Source: an uncultured Candidatus Saccharibacteria bacterium (GTDB lineage Bacteria > Patescibacteriota > Saccharimonadia > Saccharimonadales > Saccharimonadaceae). From it: a stretch of 64,000 bases of DNA. A program made the translations under genes and the position numbers. The notes beneath the pieces were generated by a model, which saw only the letters and a program-made list of their open reading frames with translations, was not told where the DNA came from and did not search any database. Shown here piece by piece: positions 1 through 7,821 of the stretch (position 1 is its first letter; each line of letters opens with the position of its first letter). The stretch is taken from the NCBI GenBank assembly GCA_947166125.1, contig CAMVCW010000001.1, positions 1-64,000 on the forward strand. The letters run 5' to 3'.

Positions 1-189
1 TGTGGTGCCACTATATTAATGGGGATTAACAAAAATGGCACCGCAAGGGGTGCTACAACCTAATAACCTGCATCGACAATGTCTCTCCAAGCATTCGGCT
101 TCCTTACGGTGCCGTTGTTATGCTCAGAGATAATTGACTATAAAATATGCGGTGCATATATGTTATTAAGTTGTAGCATCTTAATTGTA
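1..189 (-). promoter_or_regulatory. FISUMP-type structured leader, copy 1 (gene lies off the left edge)
   Basis: On the minus strand a -10 box TACAAT (184-189) is followed after 5 nt by segment A (163-178), then B (102-113), A' (51-66), B' (37-48) with a T-run, and B'' (4-9). A pairs with A' over 16 positions with one G.U wobble. B pairs with B' over 12 positions with one wobble. Because the order is A-B-A'-B', the helices cross. Positions 1-49 are identical to 63909-63957. The same arrangement precedes all three FISUMP genes in the window, so a further FISUMP gene is expected to the left of position 1. Function is inferred. Confidence 0.75.
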
Positions 190-244
190 ACGTGATTTCG
201 ACATTAAAACAAGGGCGGATTTTGGGCATATTTTAGCCAAAAAA

Positions 245-284
245 CAGCAAAAAATAGCCTAGATGGGCCAAAAATTGCTATTTT
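245..284 (-). terminator. Probable intrinsic terminator of ftsA
   Basis: On the minus strand an 8-bp stem (277-284 with 251-258) encloses a GGCC-type inner stem and is followed by a run of T. It lies just downstream of the ftsA stop codon and upstream of the promoter for the leader at 1-189. Confidence 0.5.
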
Positions 285-330
285 AACAAAAAATTAACAG
301 AGGTGGAGAAGATTACGAAATTAGCAAAAA

Positions 331-1566
331 CTAGAATTTAGAGAAGAGTTTTTTGAGGAAACCTGGAGTTTTAGGCATTTTAAAGGCCTTTTTAGCCTTT
401 TTACTACTAACTGGGACATATTGGCTCTCTTCAGCGGCAAGCATCGCTAAGCCGACAGCAGCGGCAAATTCTGGTTTCTCTATAGCATCCGCTACGCCGC
501 CTAGGCCCTTTGGTGTGCCAATTTTAACAGCGGCTTCGAGGGATTGTTTGGCAAATAAATCGATATCACGCATTTTGGCGCCACCACCTACCAGAATAAT
601 TCCCTCTGGGAGACGTTGGTCGTATTTGGCAGCTTTTAGCTTTTTGCGAATTTCACCAAAAATTTCATCTAAGCGGGCTTTGACTACTTCTTCTACTTCT
701 TTTCTATCAAATACACGTTCATCCTTGCCTTCGCGACCAATCTTGATAACTGGGGATTTTTCGGTGTCAAAATTGCCAGTGACAAAACGTTGCTTGATTT
801 CTTCGGCTAAAGTAGGGTCTATAGCTAAGACAATAGCTAGATCGTTGGTGACATTATTGGAACCGGCAGGAACTACGCCTACATATTGCAAATCGCCTTC
901 TTCGTATACGGCGATAGAGGTGGTAGCGGCGCCCATATCTATAACGGCGACACCGTTTTCTTTTTGACGATCCGTAAGCACGGCCTTGGCTGCAGCGATT
1001 ACGCTAGGAACCAATCTATCAGCGTGAACATCGGCGGCAGCAGTGGTTTTTTTAAGATTTTCACAATTAGGGGTAAGGGCGGATACCACGCAGGCGCGCA
1101 TTTCTAGCCGAGCGCCAGACATACCGAGAGGATCTTTAATCCCCCCTTGGCCATCCAGGGCATACTCTAAGGGCACTACATCTAAAACATCACGATTAGC
1201 CGGAATGCGGCCAGAGACAGCGACATCTTCTACCCTATCTAGATCTTCCCCGCTGATTTCGTGCTCTACCGTACCGACGGCAATCATGCCTTCGGTGCGA
1301 GTGGACAAAATACTAGAACCGTTGATGGAAACATAAGCATTACGGACATCGTAGCCGCCCATGCGTTCGGCCTCGCCAAGCATTTTGTCTATGGCACCGG
1401 CCGGACCAGCAAGATTAGCAGGGACACCCTTTCGCATACCGGCGGATTTACCTTCATTGTAGCCCACTACAGCAAGAGCACCATCTTTGCTAACCGAAGC
1501 AATAACGGCGCGGATATTTTCCGTACCCACGTCTAAGCCCGTAACGAAACGTTTATCGTTATCCAT
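331..1566 (-). CDS. ftsA: Cell division protein FtsA
   Basis: Actin-fold protein (411 aa) that ties FtsZ filaments to the membrane at the division site. Visible features are the N-terminal phosphate-1 motif (GLDVGTENIRA), the mid-protein phosphate-2 motif (VIDMGAATTS), the adenosine motif (ILVGGGA near residue 328) and a C-terminal basic amphipathic tail (GFLKKLFSKF) that is the usual membrane-targeting helix. A TATAAT box at 1573-1578 ends 6 nt before the ATG and no Shine-Dalgarno site is seen, so the mRNA is probably leaderless. ftsZ, the usual next gene, is not downstream; a FISUMP-type leader is there instead. Identification is firm. Confidence 0.95.
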   Translation of the reverse strand: MDNDKRFVTGLDVGTENIRAVIASVSKDGALAVVGYNEGKSAGMRKGVPANLAGPAGAIDKMLGEAERMGGYDVRNAYVSINGSSILSTRTEGMIAVGTVEHEISGEDLDRVEDVAVSGRIPANRDVLDVVPLEYALDGQGGIKDPLGMSGARLEMRACVVSALTPNCENLKKTTAAADVHADRLVPSVIAAAKAVLTDRQKENGVAVIDMGAATTSIAVYEEGDLQYVGVVPAGSNNVTNDLAIVLAIDPTLAEEIKQRFVTGNFDTEKSPVIKIGREGKDERVFDRKEVEEVVKARLDEIFGEIRKKLKAAKYDQRLPEGIILVGGGAKMRDIDLFAKQSLEAAVKIGTPKGLGGVADAIEKPEFAAAVGLAMLAAEESQYVPVSSKKAKKAFKMPKTPGFLKKLFSKF

Positions 1567-1572
1567 AAGCTT

Positions 1573-1578
1573 ATTATA
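1573..1578 (-). promoter_or_regulatory. -10 box of ftsA, leaderless arrangement
   Basis: TATAAT on the minus strand with 6 nt to the ATG, so a start site at the usual distance falls on the A of the start codon. Confidence 0.6.
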
Positions 1579-1584
1579 GCACTA

Positions 1585-2361
1585 TTAGTCTGGCAAAGTC
1601 AAAACTTCGTAGCCATCTTTGGTGACTAAAATCGTGTGTTCACAGTGGCAGCCAATGGAGCCGTCTTTCATGCGGACAGTCCAGTTGCTGTCTTCGTCTA
1701 CATAGTTGGCCGGGCGGCCAAGACAAGACATTGGCTCTATACAAATAGTGTCGCCCTCTACTAACTTGTAGCCGTGGCCGCGTTTGCCGTAGTTGGGAAC
1801 TTCGGGCTCTTCGTGCATAGTTTTGCCGATGCCATGACCAATGTAATTTTCTATCACGCCGAGATGACCTTTTTTTAGCACTTTTTCTACCGCATGGCCA
1901 ATGTCGCCGATATGAGCACCGGGTTTGACTTGCTCAATTCCTTCCCACATGGAAGATTCGGTAACCTGAATCATTTTTCTGACAGCCGGATTAACCTTTT
2001 CGCCTACAATCATAGTGAAAGCAGAATCAGTAAAATAGCCTTTATAATAAATATCTAGATCAAAGGAAACTTTGTCACCCTCTTCTAGAGGCTCGTCCGT
2101 AGGAGCGCCGTGGACTAAGGCATCGTTTACAGAAATACAGATGGCGCCAGGAAATTCTTCTTCTAGCATATCGTAGGCCACGCCAGCGCCGCGTTTCACG
2201 ATTTCTTTGCGTACCCAAGCATCAACTTCTTTGCCAGTCATACCAGGCTGGACATAATTTTTAAGATCTCTCAAGAGATTGCCGAGGATTTTGCCGCCCT
2301 CGCGCATGGCAGTGATTTTTTCTTGTAGAGTTTTGGCATCTGCAGTTTCTTTATTCACCAT
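1585..2361 (-). CDS. map: Type I methionine aminopeptidase
   Basis: Removes the N-terminal methionine from nascent proteins. The metal ligands of the family are all recognisable: the two aspartates in FDLDIYYKGYFTDSAFT, the histidine in GHGIGKTMHEEP, and glutamates in IEPM and CEHTI. The open frame reaches 2391, overlapping adk by 41 nt; the ATG at 2361 (MVNKETADAK) leaves an 11-nt overlap with the adk stop and is preferred, but 2385 is also possible and no clear ribosome site decides. It is probably co-transcribed and translationally coupled with adk. Length (about 258 aa) is normal. Identification is firm, the start is not. Confidence 0.93.
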   Translation of the reverse strand: MVNKETADAKTLQEKITAMREGGKILGNLLRDLKNYVQPGMTGKEVDAWVRKEIVKRGAGVAYDMLEEEFPGAICISVNDALVHGAPTDEPLEEGDKVSFDLDIYYKGYFTDSAFTMIVGEKVNPAVRKMIQVTESSMWEGIEQVKPGAHIGDIGHAVEKVLKKGHLGVIENYIGHGIGKTMHEEPEVPNYGKRGHGYKLVEGDTICIEPMSCLGRPANYVDEDSNWTVRMKDGSIGCHCEHTILVTKDGYEVLTLPD

Positions 2362-2944
2362 AGCTGTGCTCGATTTCTCCGCCATTAACATCTTTTTCTT
2401 GCTCGGTGGCGTTGGGATTCATTTCTTTTGCAACTTCTACCAAGCGAGCGGTAACTTCTTCTACCTGGCCTACACCATCTACACGCCGAATCGGGATATT
2501 GGCCGATTCCAGAAGTGGCAAGATTTCGTTGATATTTTGCTCGTAGATACTGAAGCGACGCTCAATACTGGCGCGTTCTTTATCATCATCGCGACCACGG
2601 AGCGCTAGGCGTTCTAATAGCTCCTCTTTGGGGACTTCTAGGATAATGGCACCGTCTAGCTTGCCGGGCATGTTGTCTATAATCCATTTGGTTTGCACGG
2701 CGTCACGCGGGTAGCCATCTAAAATTAAGTCAAAACCTTCATCTTCGGCCTTGGCAATTTGTTTTCCCATCATCTTGATGACATCTTCGTCTGGGATCAT
2801 GTTGCCCTGGTTGATAATATCGTCATATTCATTGGTTTGGCGAATAGCCTCACCTACAGATAGCCAGCGCCAACCGAAAATTTCTGCCAGGGCGCGGCCT
2901 TGAGTGCCTTTACCAGAACCTGCTAAACCAAATAGTGTAATCAT
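2351..2944 (-). CDS. adk: Adenylate kinase
   Basis: Converts AMP and ATP to two ADP in the cytosol. The N-terminus carries the P-loop (GLAGSGKGT), followed by the DGYPRD segment of the AMP-binding/catalytic core and an RGRDDDKERASIERRF arginine cluster. The LID is short and has no zinc cysteines. The last 30 residues are a polar extension. A Shine-Dalgarno AAGGAG stands 4-5 nt before the ATG. The pairing with map is the usual ribosomal-protein-locus order, but secY and the ribosomal genes are not beside it here. Confidence 0.95.
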   Translation of the reverse strand: MITLFGLAGSGKGTQGRALAEIFGWRWLSVGEAIRQTNEYDDIINQGNMIPDEDVIKMMGKQIAKAEDEGFDLILDGYPRDAVQTKWIIDNMPGKLDGAIILEVPKEELLERLALRGRDDDKERASIERRFSIYEQNINEILPLLESANIPIRRVDGVGQVEEVTARLVEVAKEMNPNATEQEKDVNGGEIEHSYGE

Positions 2945-2976
2945 TTTTCTCCTTTTTCGTTGTTTATTTTACCATA

Positions 2977-3003
2977 AAAAAGTACCCCGGTAAACGGGGT
3001 GCT
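2977..3003 (-). terminator. Intrinsic terminator of rpsU
   Basis: Minus-strand hairpin GCACCCCG-TTTA-CCGGGGT followed by ACTTTTTT, directly after the rpsU stop. Confidence 0.85.
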
Positions 3004-3004
3004 T

Positions 3005-3223
3005 TTACTTAAGTCCTAATTTGATGCGCTCGGTCTTTTCGGCCTTGCGAGCTTCGCGGATAATAGCCTTTAAGCGGCGTTCGCGCTTAGAAATAGGTTT
3101 GCTAAAGCGCATTTGCGATTTCTTAAGAGGCATCATACCACTCTGAAGAACTTTGCGGTTAAAACGACGGATAATGTTTTCGTTCGCCTCACCTTGATCT
3201 TTTCTAGTAACTTTAATAGCCAT
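3005..3223 (-). CDS. rpsU: Small ribosomal subunit protein bS21
   Basis: 72-residue basic protein of the 30S platform. The N-terminal half reads as bS21 (VTRKDQGEANENIIRRFNRKV), with an arginine/lysine-rich C-terminal helix (ISKRERRLKAIIREARKAEK). A TATAAT box at 3233-3238 ends 9 nt before the ATG and there is no ribosome-binding site, so the mRNA is leaderless or nearly so. A terminator follows, so it is a single-gene unit. Confidence 0.93.
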   Translation of the reverse strand: MAIKVTRKDQGEANENIIRRFNRKVLQSGMMPLKKSQMRFSKPISKRERRLKAIIREARKAEKTERIKLGLK

Positions 3224-3300
3224 ATTGGTGGTATTATATCACAGGTTCGGAGATATGGCAAGGGCGTAAAGTGACTCGTGCGGTTCTAGTTATTAGAATG

Positions 3301-3328
3301 AAAAAATAAAGCCCCTTAGGACTTATTT
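3301..3328 (-). terminator. Terminator of tRNA-Asp
   Basis: Minus-strand stem AAGTCC-TAA-GGGGCTT (one wobble) followed by TATTTTTT, just 3' of the tRNA. Confidence 0.7.
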
Positions 3329-3336
3329 TTATATAG

Positions 3337-3413
3337 TGGCGGAACCGACGAGACTCGAACTCGCGACCTCTGCCGTGACAGGGCAGCGCTCTAACCAACT
3401 GAGCTACGATTCC
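3337..3413 (-). tRNA. tRNA-Asp (GTC)
   Basis: A 77-nt cloverleaf on the minus strand. The acceptor stem is GGAATCG/CGGTTCC with one G.U pair, the anticodon stem is CTGCC/GGCAG around loop CTGTCAC (anticodon GTC), and the T-arm is GCGAGTTCGAGTCTCGT. The 3' CCA is encoded. A TATAAT box at 3424-3429 lies 10 nt upstream. Confidence 0.96.
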
Positions 3414-3508
3414 AGCTGAAATTATTATAGCGTACTTTGGAGAAAAACGCAATACTGCAAAATTATTCCCCACCTAAATATTATCATACTTGTGCTAAAA
3501 TGTCAAGA

Positions 3509-5446
3509 TTACATCCCTGGGATTTTGAAAGCACCTGGATCGTTGACCTGCGGAGCATAGACTTGGTCTTGCATAGCGGGCTGAGAACCAAGTGGCGTAG
3601 GAGTAGATTCCATCGGAGGAGTGGCTGGCTGAATAGGTGTAACTGGTTCTGCTGGAGCTTCTGGTGCTGGCGCAGAGGACATATCAATTGGCGGGGTTGG
3701 TGGTGGAGGCAGGACTTCTTCGCCAGGCATAGGCATATAATTCATTTCCGGGACACCGTTGATTTCTGGCGCGCTGGCTACCTGCGGGGCCATCATGGAG
3801 GCCGGATTAGCAGCTGTATCTGCTGCTGGAGCGGTAGTACCACCTAGGCCAGAAATAGCATCTTCTAGCATTTTGCCATATTTGCCAGAACCTTCGTCTG
3901 GAGCGGAAAGATCCATATCTGGTGAAGGCTGGATGACTTTTTCTGGTTTTTCGCTGTCGCCAATAATTCCCTCTTCGCTTAGGCCAGGCTCTGCAGTAGG
4001 TCCAGCGGTGGGTTCAGCGGAAAAGTCAGGAGTAGGCATTACCGATGGCAAGGTTGGTTCAGAGGCTGGAGTTTCTGAAATTGGTTCTGGCGTTGACGAA
4101 ACGTCTGGCGTTGGAGCCGGAGAAACAGCCGGCTCTTCTGCTGCTGGCGCTGGCACTGTGGCTGGAGCATTAAAAGAAACTGGCGGCAAAGACGGCTCGG
4201 TAGGCTCTGATGGAGTAGTATTCAACTCATTTTCTACGGTGGCGGTGTCTGCCGGAGCACTATCCAACTTTATTGGCTGGTTACTAGTATCTGGTACAGT
4301 TTCGTTGCCGGCAGTGGCAAGGCTAGCCTCAGCAGCCTTTAGATCGTCTAGCAAAGTAGAGGTTTCCTCAGTGATTGGTGCATCTACCTCTTTATTTTCA
4401 TCGACGTTTTCTTCACCATGTTCGATGTCTAATTTGGTAGGGTCTGCGTCACGCTTTGTTTGAGAGGACTCGCCCATCAAAGAATAAAGTTCATTATCTA
4501 CATCTGGAGTAATGTTTTTGGAAATGAGCTGCTGGTTGGCGCCAGATTGCATCAGGCGAGAAGAAATTTGCATGGTTTCTGGAGTGGTTTTAGCATTAGA
4601 GAAACGATTGGTGGCTGCCACAATACCAGTGAGAAACGCAGTGGCTTCTTCTTTTTCTATCTTAGCCTTACTATTTACACTGTATAATAATTTCGCAATC
4701 ATTTCAGAGACAGAACTGGCGGATTTGTCGCTCCATTCGATTTCGCCAAAGCGGCCTGGATTGCCAGTAGTAATATTGACAATTACGGCATCGTGCATGA
4801 TACGGCCGTGTTCGCGAAGTGCAGAATCCAAATCTATACCATTTGCAACATCCAAGGCCAGGACGAGATCCACATTGTAATCACCGTAGGAAAATTCGAG
4901 ATCTTCTTCCCCGATGCGGGTTTTGTATGGAGTGATGTAAATTTTAACATAATCGCCATCTAGCTTATAGCGAAGATGGTCTGCCTTGTCTTTATTGAGT
5001 GCAATAACAAAATCTTGCAATGTATCGGCGGAGGTTTCAAAGGTTTCTTCAGGTTTTAAGAATTCTAGCGCGTTTGGCGTAGAGCCAGAATAGATAGCCG
5101 TAGCGCGCTTGCCGAGTTTATCTAGAAAAAGAGATAGACCAATAGCGGCGGACATTTCGTCTACGGACGGATCGCTAGAGAGAGCAACCAAGACGTTTTG
5201 TGCTTCGGCGATTTTCTTGACAACTTCGGACTGGATATCTGAAGCCGGAGCTACAGGAGCTTCTGGAGCAGGCATAGGGCCTGGAGTGACGACGGCATCT
5301 GAAACTGGTGGCGCAAAAGCAGCAGCCGGGTTTGGCATAGGCGCATCTAAGGTGTCTGATGCCGGGGCATCCGATACTGGAACACCCGAAGAAACAGGCG
5401 CTGTAGACGCTTGCGTAACAGGATTTGAGCTCATGTCTTGATCCAT
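3509..5446 (-). CDS. NrnA-like DHH-family protein with degenerate active site and long disordered tail
   Basis: 645 residues. About residues 70-330 follow the layout of NrnA-type DHH/DHHA1 phosphoesterases: a first motif region (SSDPSVDEMSAAIGLSLFL), the strand before the DHH motif, the RFGEIEW...SASSVSEMIAKLL block, and ATNRFSNAKTTPETMQISS. The metal-binding motifs are degenerate: the usual DGDA reads SVDE, and the usual DHH reads NITTGN. The remaining 300 residues, and the first 65, are rich in Pro, Ala, Glu and Ser with PAP and TPE repeats, and are probably disordered. This suggests a non-catalytic paralogue used for binding or scaffolding; the function is unknown. It is a single gene upstream of tRNA-Asp. 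Confidence 0.7.
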   Translation of the reverse strand: MDQDMSSNPVTQASTAPVSSGVPVSDAPASDTLDAPMPNPAAAFAPPVSDAVVTPGPMPAPEAPVAPASDIQSEVVKKIAEAQNVLVALSSDPSVDEMSAAIGLSLFLDKLGKRATAIYSGSTPNALEFLKPEETFETSADTLQDFVIALNKDKADHLRYKLDGDYVKIYITPYKTRIGEEDLEFSYGDYNVDLVLALDVANGIDLDSALREHGRIMHDAVIVNITTGNPGRFGEIEWSDKSASSVSEMIAKLLYSVNSKAKIEKEEATAFLTGIVAATNRFSNAKTTPETMQISSRLMQSGANQQLISKNITPDVDNELYSLMGESSQTKRDADPTKLDIEHGEENVDENKEVDAPITEETSTLLDDLKAAEASLATAGNETVPDTSNQPIKLDSAPADTATVENELNTTPSEPTEPSLPPVSFNAPATVPAPAAEEPAVSPAPTPDVSSTPEPISETPASEPTLPSVMPTPDFSAEPTAGPTAEPGLSEEGIIGDSEKPEKVIQPSPDMDLSAPDEGSGKYGKMLEDAISGLGGTTAPAADTAANPASMMAPQVASAPEINGVPEMNYMPMPGEEVLPPPPTPPIDMSSAPAPEAPAEPVTPIQPATPPMESTPTPLGSQPAMQDQVYAPQVNDPGAFKIPGM

Positions 5447-5526
5447 ATTTTTATGTTAACATAAGCTTTTAAAACTCGCAAGATGTTTATAGATACTTTT
5501 CTCTTTACTTTTTGAGAAAAAAGAGT

Positions 5527-5532
5527 TATAAT
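5527..5532 (+). promoter_or_regulatory. -10 box of rpsT
   Basis: TATAAT 39 nt before the rpsT ATG; AGGAAG at 5563-5568 is the ribosome site. Unlike many neighbours this gene has a normal leader. Confidence 0.55.
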
Positions 5533-5571
5533 AGGCAAAAGTCATTAATTTTTAATCTAAATAGGAAGAAA

Positions 5572-5973
5572 ATGCCGATTATTAAATCTGCCAAGAAGGC
5601 TGCCCGGCAGGCGGAAAAACGCACCGAGCATAACGTAGAAATCAAAAAAGCAATTAAGGCCGCTTTGAAGGCTTTTAAGGCTAATCCTACTCTAGAAAAT
5701 CTCGCAAAAGCACAATCTGAGTATGACAAAGCCGTGAAAAAAGATTTACTAAAGAAAAATACTGCTTCACGTCGCAAGGCTAAGCTTTACAAAATCGCAA
5801 AGAATGCGGGCCTCACTTTAGAGAAAAAGGCTGCTGAAGCTAAGAAAGCTGCCGCTAAGACTACAGCCAAAGCTGCTAAGGCCGTAGAAAAGGCCGCTGA
5901 AAAGGTTGAAGCTAAAGCGAAGAAAGCCGCAACAAAAACGACTGCACCAAAAGCCAAGGCTGCAAAGAAGTAG
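5572..5973 (+). CDS. rpsT: Small ribosomal subunit protein bS20 with Lys/Ala-rich tail
   Basis: The first 85 residues are a standard bS20 (MPIIKSAKKAARQAEKR, then a conserved helix with SRRKAKLYKIAK). The start at 5572 is chosen because the family begins here and AGGAAG lies 3 nt upstream; the open frame runs 60 nt further. Residues from about 88 to 133 are an added tail made almost only of Lys, Ala, Glu and Thr (AAEAKKAAAKTTAKAAKAVE), resembling histone H1-type tails, and could bind nucleic acid. The last 62 nt overlap the end of holA on the other strand. Confidence 0.93.
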   Translation: MPIIKSAKKAARQAEKRTEHNVEIKKAIKAALKAFKANPTLENLAKAQSEYDKAVKKDLLKKNTASRRKAKLYKIAKNAGLTLEKKAAEAKKAAAKTTAKAAKAVEKAAEKVEAKAKKAATKTTAPKAKAAKK

Positions 5974-6520
5974 ATTTTAGATCTAAATCAAGTCTGGAGA
6001 GTTCACGTAGAACTCTCTTTTCTTTGGTTCCCTGTTTTTGATTAAAATCTTTGAGAGCTTGCGAGATGAGCAGACCACAGAACATAATAGGGTCTTCTTC
6101 GGATTGGATTTTTTCTAGCATTTTGACGGCTTTTACTCCATCACGCTTGGCGGTGCGATAAATATCAAAAACTAAGTTAAGATTTGGGTTTTTAGGTAGA
6201 GTGAATTCCTGGAATTCTATTTGGCCTTTAAGAGTTTTATAGATGGCAGAGCGTTTGTCTATCTTGGCGTCCAGGATAGCAATTTGATGCGGGGTGTTAA
6301 GATATTCTGGAAGCTTTTCGTAAGCGGGCTTATTGGTGGTGAAATCACGGATAAGGATGGCGCGAGTACTAGCAAAAAGCGAGTTGCTCAAGAAAATACT
6401 CGGGAGATCGGCAGGAGTGAGGTCGGCACCCTCAATAATTTCGTAATCTTTAGTGTTAAGAAACTTGATGATTTCGACTTTGGCGCGAACACGATCGTCG
6501 CCATAGAAAATTTTAATCAT
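5912..6520 (-). CDS. holA: DNA polymerase III delta subunit-like protein
   Basis: 202 aa, shorter than classical HolA (about 340 aa). The N-terminus (MIKIFYGDDRVRAKVEI) and the segments LFASTRAILIRDF and LPKNPNLNLVFDIYRTAKRDG resemble small delta-like clamp-loader subunits found in reduced genomes. It would help open the beta clamp. It starts inside the end of mutM (8-nt overlap), so the two are co-transcribed. Its C-terminal 20 codons overlap rpsT antisense. The family assignment is reasonable but rests on general likeness. Confidence 0.65.
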   Translation of the reverse strand: MIKIFYGDDRVRAKVEIIKFLNTKDYEIIEGADLTPADLPSIFLSNSLFASTRAILIRDFTTNKPAYEKLPEYLNTPHQIAILDAKIDKRSAIYKTLKGQIEFQEFTLPKNPNLNLVFDIYRTAKRDGVKAVKMLEKIQSEEDPIMFCGLLISQALKDFNQKQGTKEKRVLRELSRLDLDLKSTSLQPWLLVQSFLLRLSSL

Positions 6521-7436
6521 TTTTGGCTCCTTTTTTAATGAAGCTTTCGGAAGAAACGGACGCGCCTGATTCGGAATTTACAGGGGAAGTTTGGCAATGC
6601 GGACAAAGGTGAGTGCCACGACCGGCGACCCTGATTTTGATGATCTGGGTGCCACAACGTGGGCACGGTGTGCCTTCTTTATGAAAAACTTGAGCAAATT
6701 TTTCTAAATAATCGCCCTTGGTGCCGTCAGCTTTCACATAGGTGGCCATAGTGGAGCCACCAGAAGCGATAGATTTATCCATAACGTCACAGGCGACTTT
6801 TAATAATTTTTCTGTTTCTTCCCTAGTGACGGCACCACAACGACGCTCTGGGTGGATTTTGGCGGCGAAGAGAGATTCGTCGGCATAGATGTTGCCAAGA
6901 CCGCAGATAATGGATTGATCCAAAATGGTAGCCTTGACTAGTGAATTTTTGTGCCTTTGGAATTTTTCGTATAGTTCGTCTGCGGTCATATCCCAAGGTT
7001 CTTTGGCGAGTTTTTTGATGAAAGAGTCATTTTCTACGTCTTTTGTTTTGATATTCTTGATAAAGCCGAATTTGCGTTGATCGTTAAAATAGAGGGTGCC
7101 GTCTGGAAATTTGATAACAACACGAGTCTGCTTATTGGGAAGAGCCGAGGTGAAATTGTCGCTAGGATGGCCGGCAGCATAGCGCTCTGTTTTTTTGCCG
7201 TCGTAGATAAGTTGCCCGGTCATCCGCAGATGGATCATGAGCGAGGTGTCATTGTCTAAATCTAAAATTAGAGCCTTGCCAAAGCGGCGGATGGCTTTGA
7301 TAGTTTGATTTTCTGCCTGATCCGGTTGGCCTTGAAAAGATTTATCACACAAAATTTCGATTTTGGTGATTTTTTTGCTCACTATAAAATCTTTTAATCC
7401 GCGACGGATAGTTTCTACTTCTGGTAACTCCGGCAT
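6513..7436 (-). CDS. mutM: Formamidopyrimidine-DNA glycosylase
   Basis: Bifunctional base-excision enzyme for oxidised purines. The start at 7436 gives the required N-terminal catalytic proline (MPELPEVET); the open frame 27 nt upstream is ignored. Visible are the helix-two-turn-helix region (ATILDQSIICGLGNIYADE) and the C-terminal zinc finger with CPRC and CPHC. About 307 aa, slightly long because of a 20-residue tail after the finger. It is the first gene of a pair with holA. Confidence 0.95.
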   Translation of the reverse strand: MPELPEVETIRRGLKDFIVSKKITKIEILCDKSFQGQPDQAENQTIKAIRRFGKALILDLDNDTSLMIHLRMTGQLIYDGKKTERYAAGHPSDNFTSALPNKQTRVVIKFPDGTLYFNDQRKFGFIKNIKTKDVENDSFIKKLAKEPWDMTADELYEKFQRHKNSLVKATILDQSIICGLGNIYADESLFAAKIHPERRCGAVTREETEKLLKVACDVMDKSIASGGSTMATYVKADGTKGDYLEKFAQVFHKEGTPCPRCGTQIIKIRVAGRGTHLCPHCQTSPVNSESGASVSSESFIKKGAKND

Positions 7437-7472
7437 AATTTTCCTTTCCCTATATTTTAGCATATTTTATAG

Positions 7473-7656
7473 TTGGCGGATTATGCCTGCACCTATTTTC
7501 TCGTTATCGGGACTTGAAATTTTTAGCACGTCATACGCTGGGCGTCCGGGAAAGTCTGCCCTTTGGGCAGCTTCCTCGGCGCCTTCAGGAATATACGTGT
7601 AAAAATTCCAAATCATTTTATGATAACGAGGAAAATAGGGTGCAGGCATTCGCCAA
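7473..7656. repeat. Palindromic element, tsaD type (intergenic copy)
   Basis: A 184-bp imperfect palindrome. Outer arms TTGGCG...CGCCAA continue into ATGCCTGCACC/TATTTTC/TCGTTATC on both sides with single-base gaps. The inside contains GGGACTTGAA and CATACGCTGGG on the left and ATATTCCTG on the right arm complement, all shared with the insertion inside tsaD (58183-58352). The outer arms are unrelated to those of the tsaD copy. It fills most of the 385-nt gap between mutM and the next gene; read as protein it gives the peptide GLEIFSTSYAG, matching GLEFSSTSYAG in tsaD. Confidence 0.85.
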
Positions 7657-7730
7657 AAAATAAGCCCTCCTATAGGCCAAAGTTTTCCACAATTTTGCAT
7701 AAAAACACCACATTTAGCGTAAAAAAGTGC

Positions 7731-7759
7731 TTGACGCACACTATATGTGGGGTTATAAT
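7731..7759 (+). promoter_or_regulatory. Sigma-70 promoter
   Basis: TTGACG (7731-7736), 17-bp spacer, TATAAT (7754-7759), one of the best two-box promoters in the window. The leader that follows holds a small GGCG/CGCC hairpin and an AAAGGAAA ribosome site before the ATG at 7822. Confidence 0.85.
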
Positions 7760-7821
7760 GAAAAACATAACGGTAATACTAAAATAAATTTAACGGGCGG
7801 GAACGCCGAAAAAGGAAAACC

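Noticed and set aside
3759-4463. Long plus-strand open frame opposite the 3509-5446 gene
   Set aside because: It is the complement of the Pro/Ala/Glu-rich tail, has low complexity (Gly/Ser/Val), and no ribosome site or family.
7467-7739. Minus-strand 90-codon frame between mutM and the gene at 7822
   Set aside because: Nearly all of it is the palindromic element and the opposite-strand promoter; no start signal.
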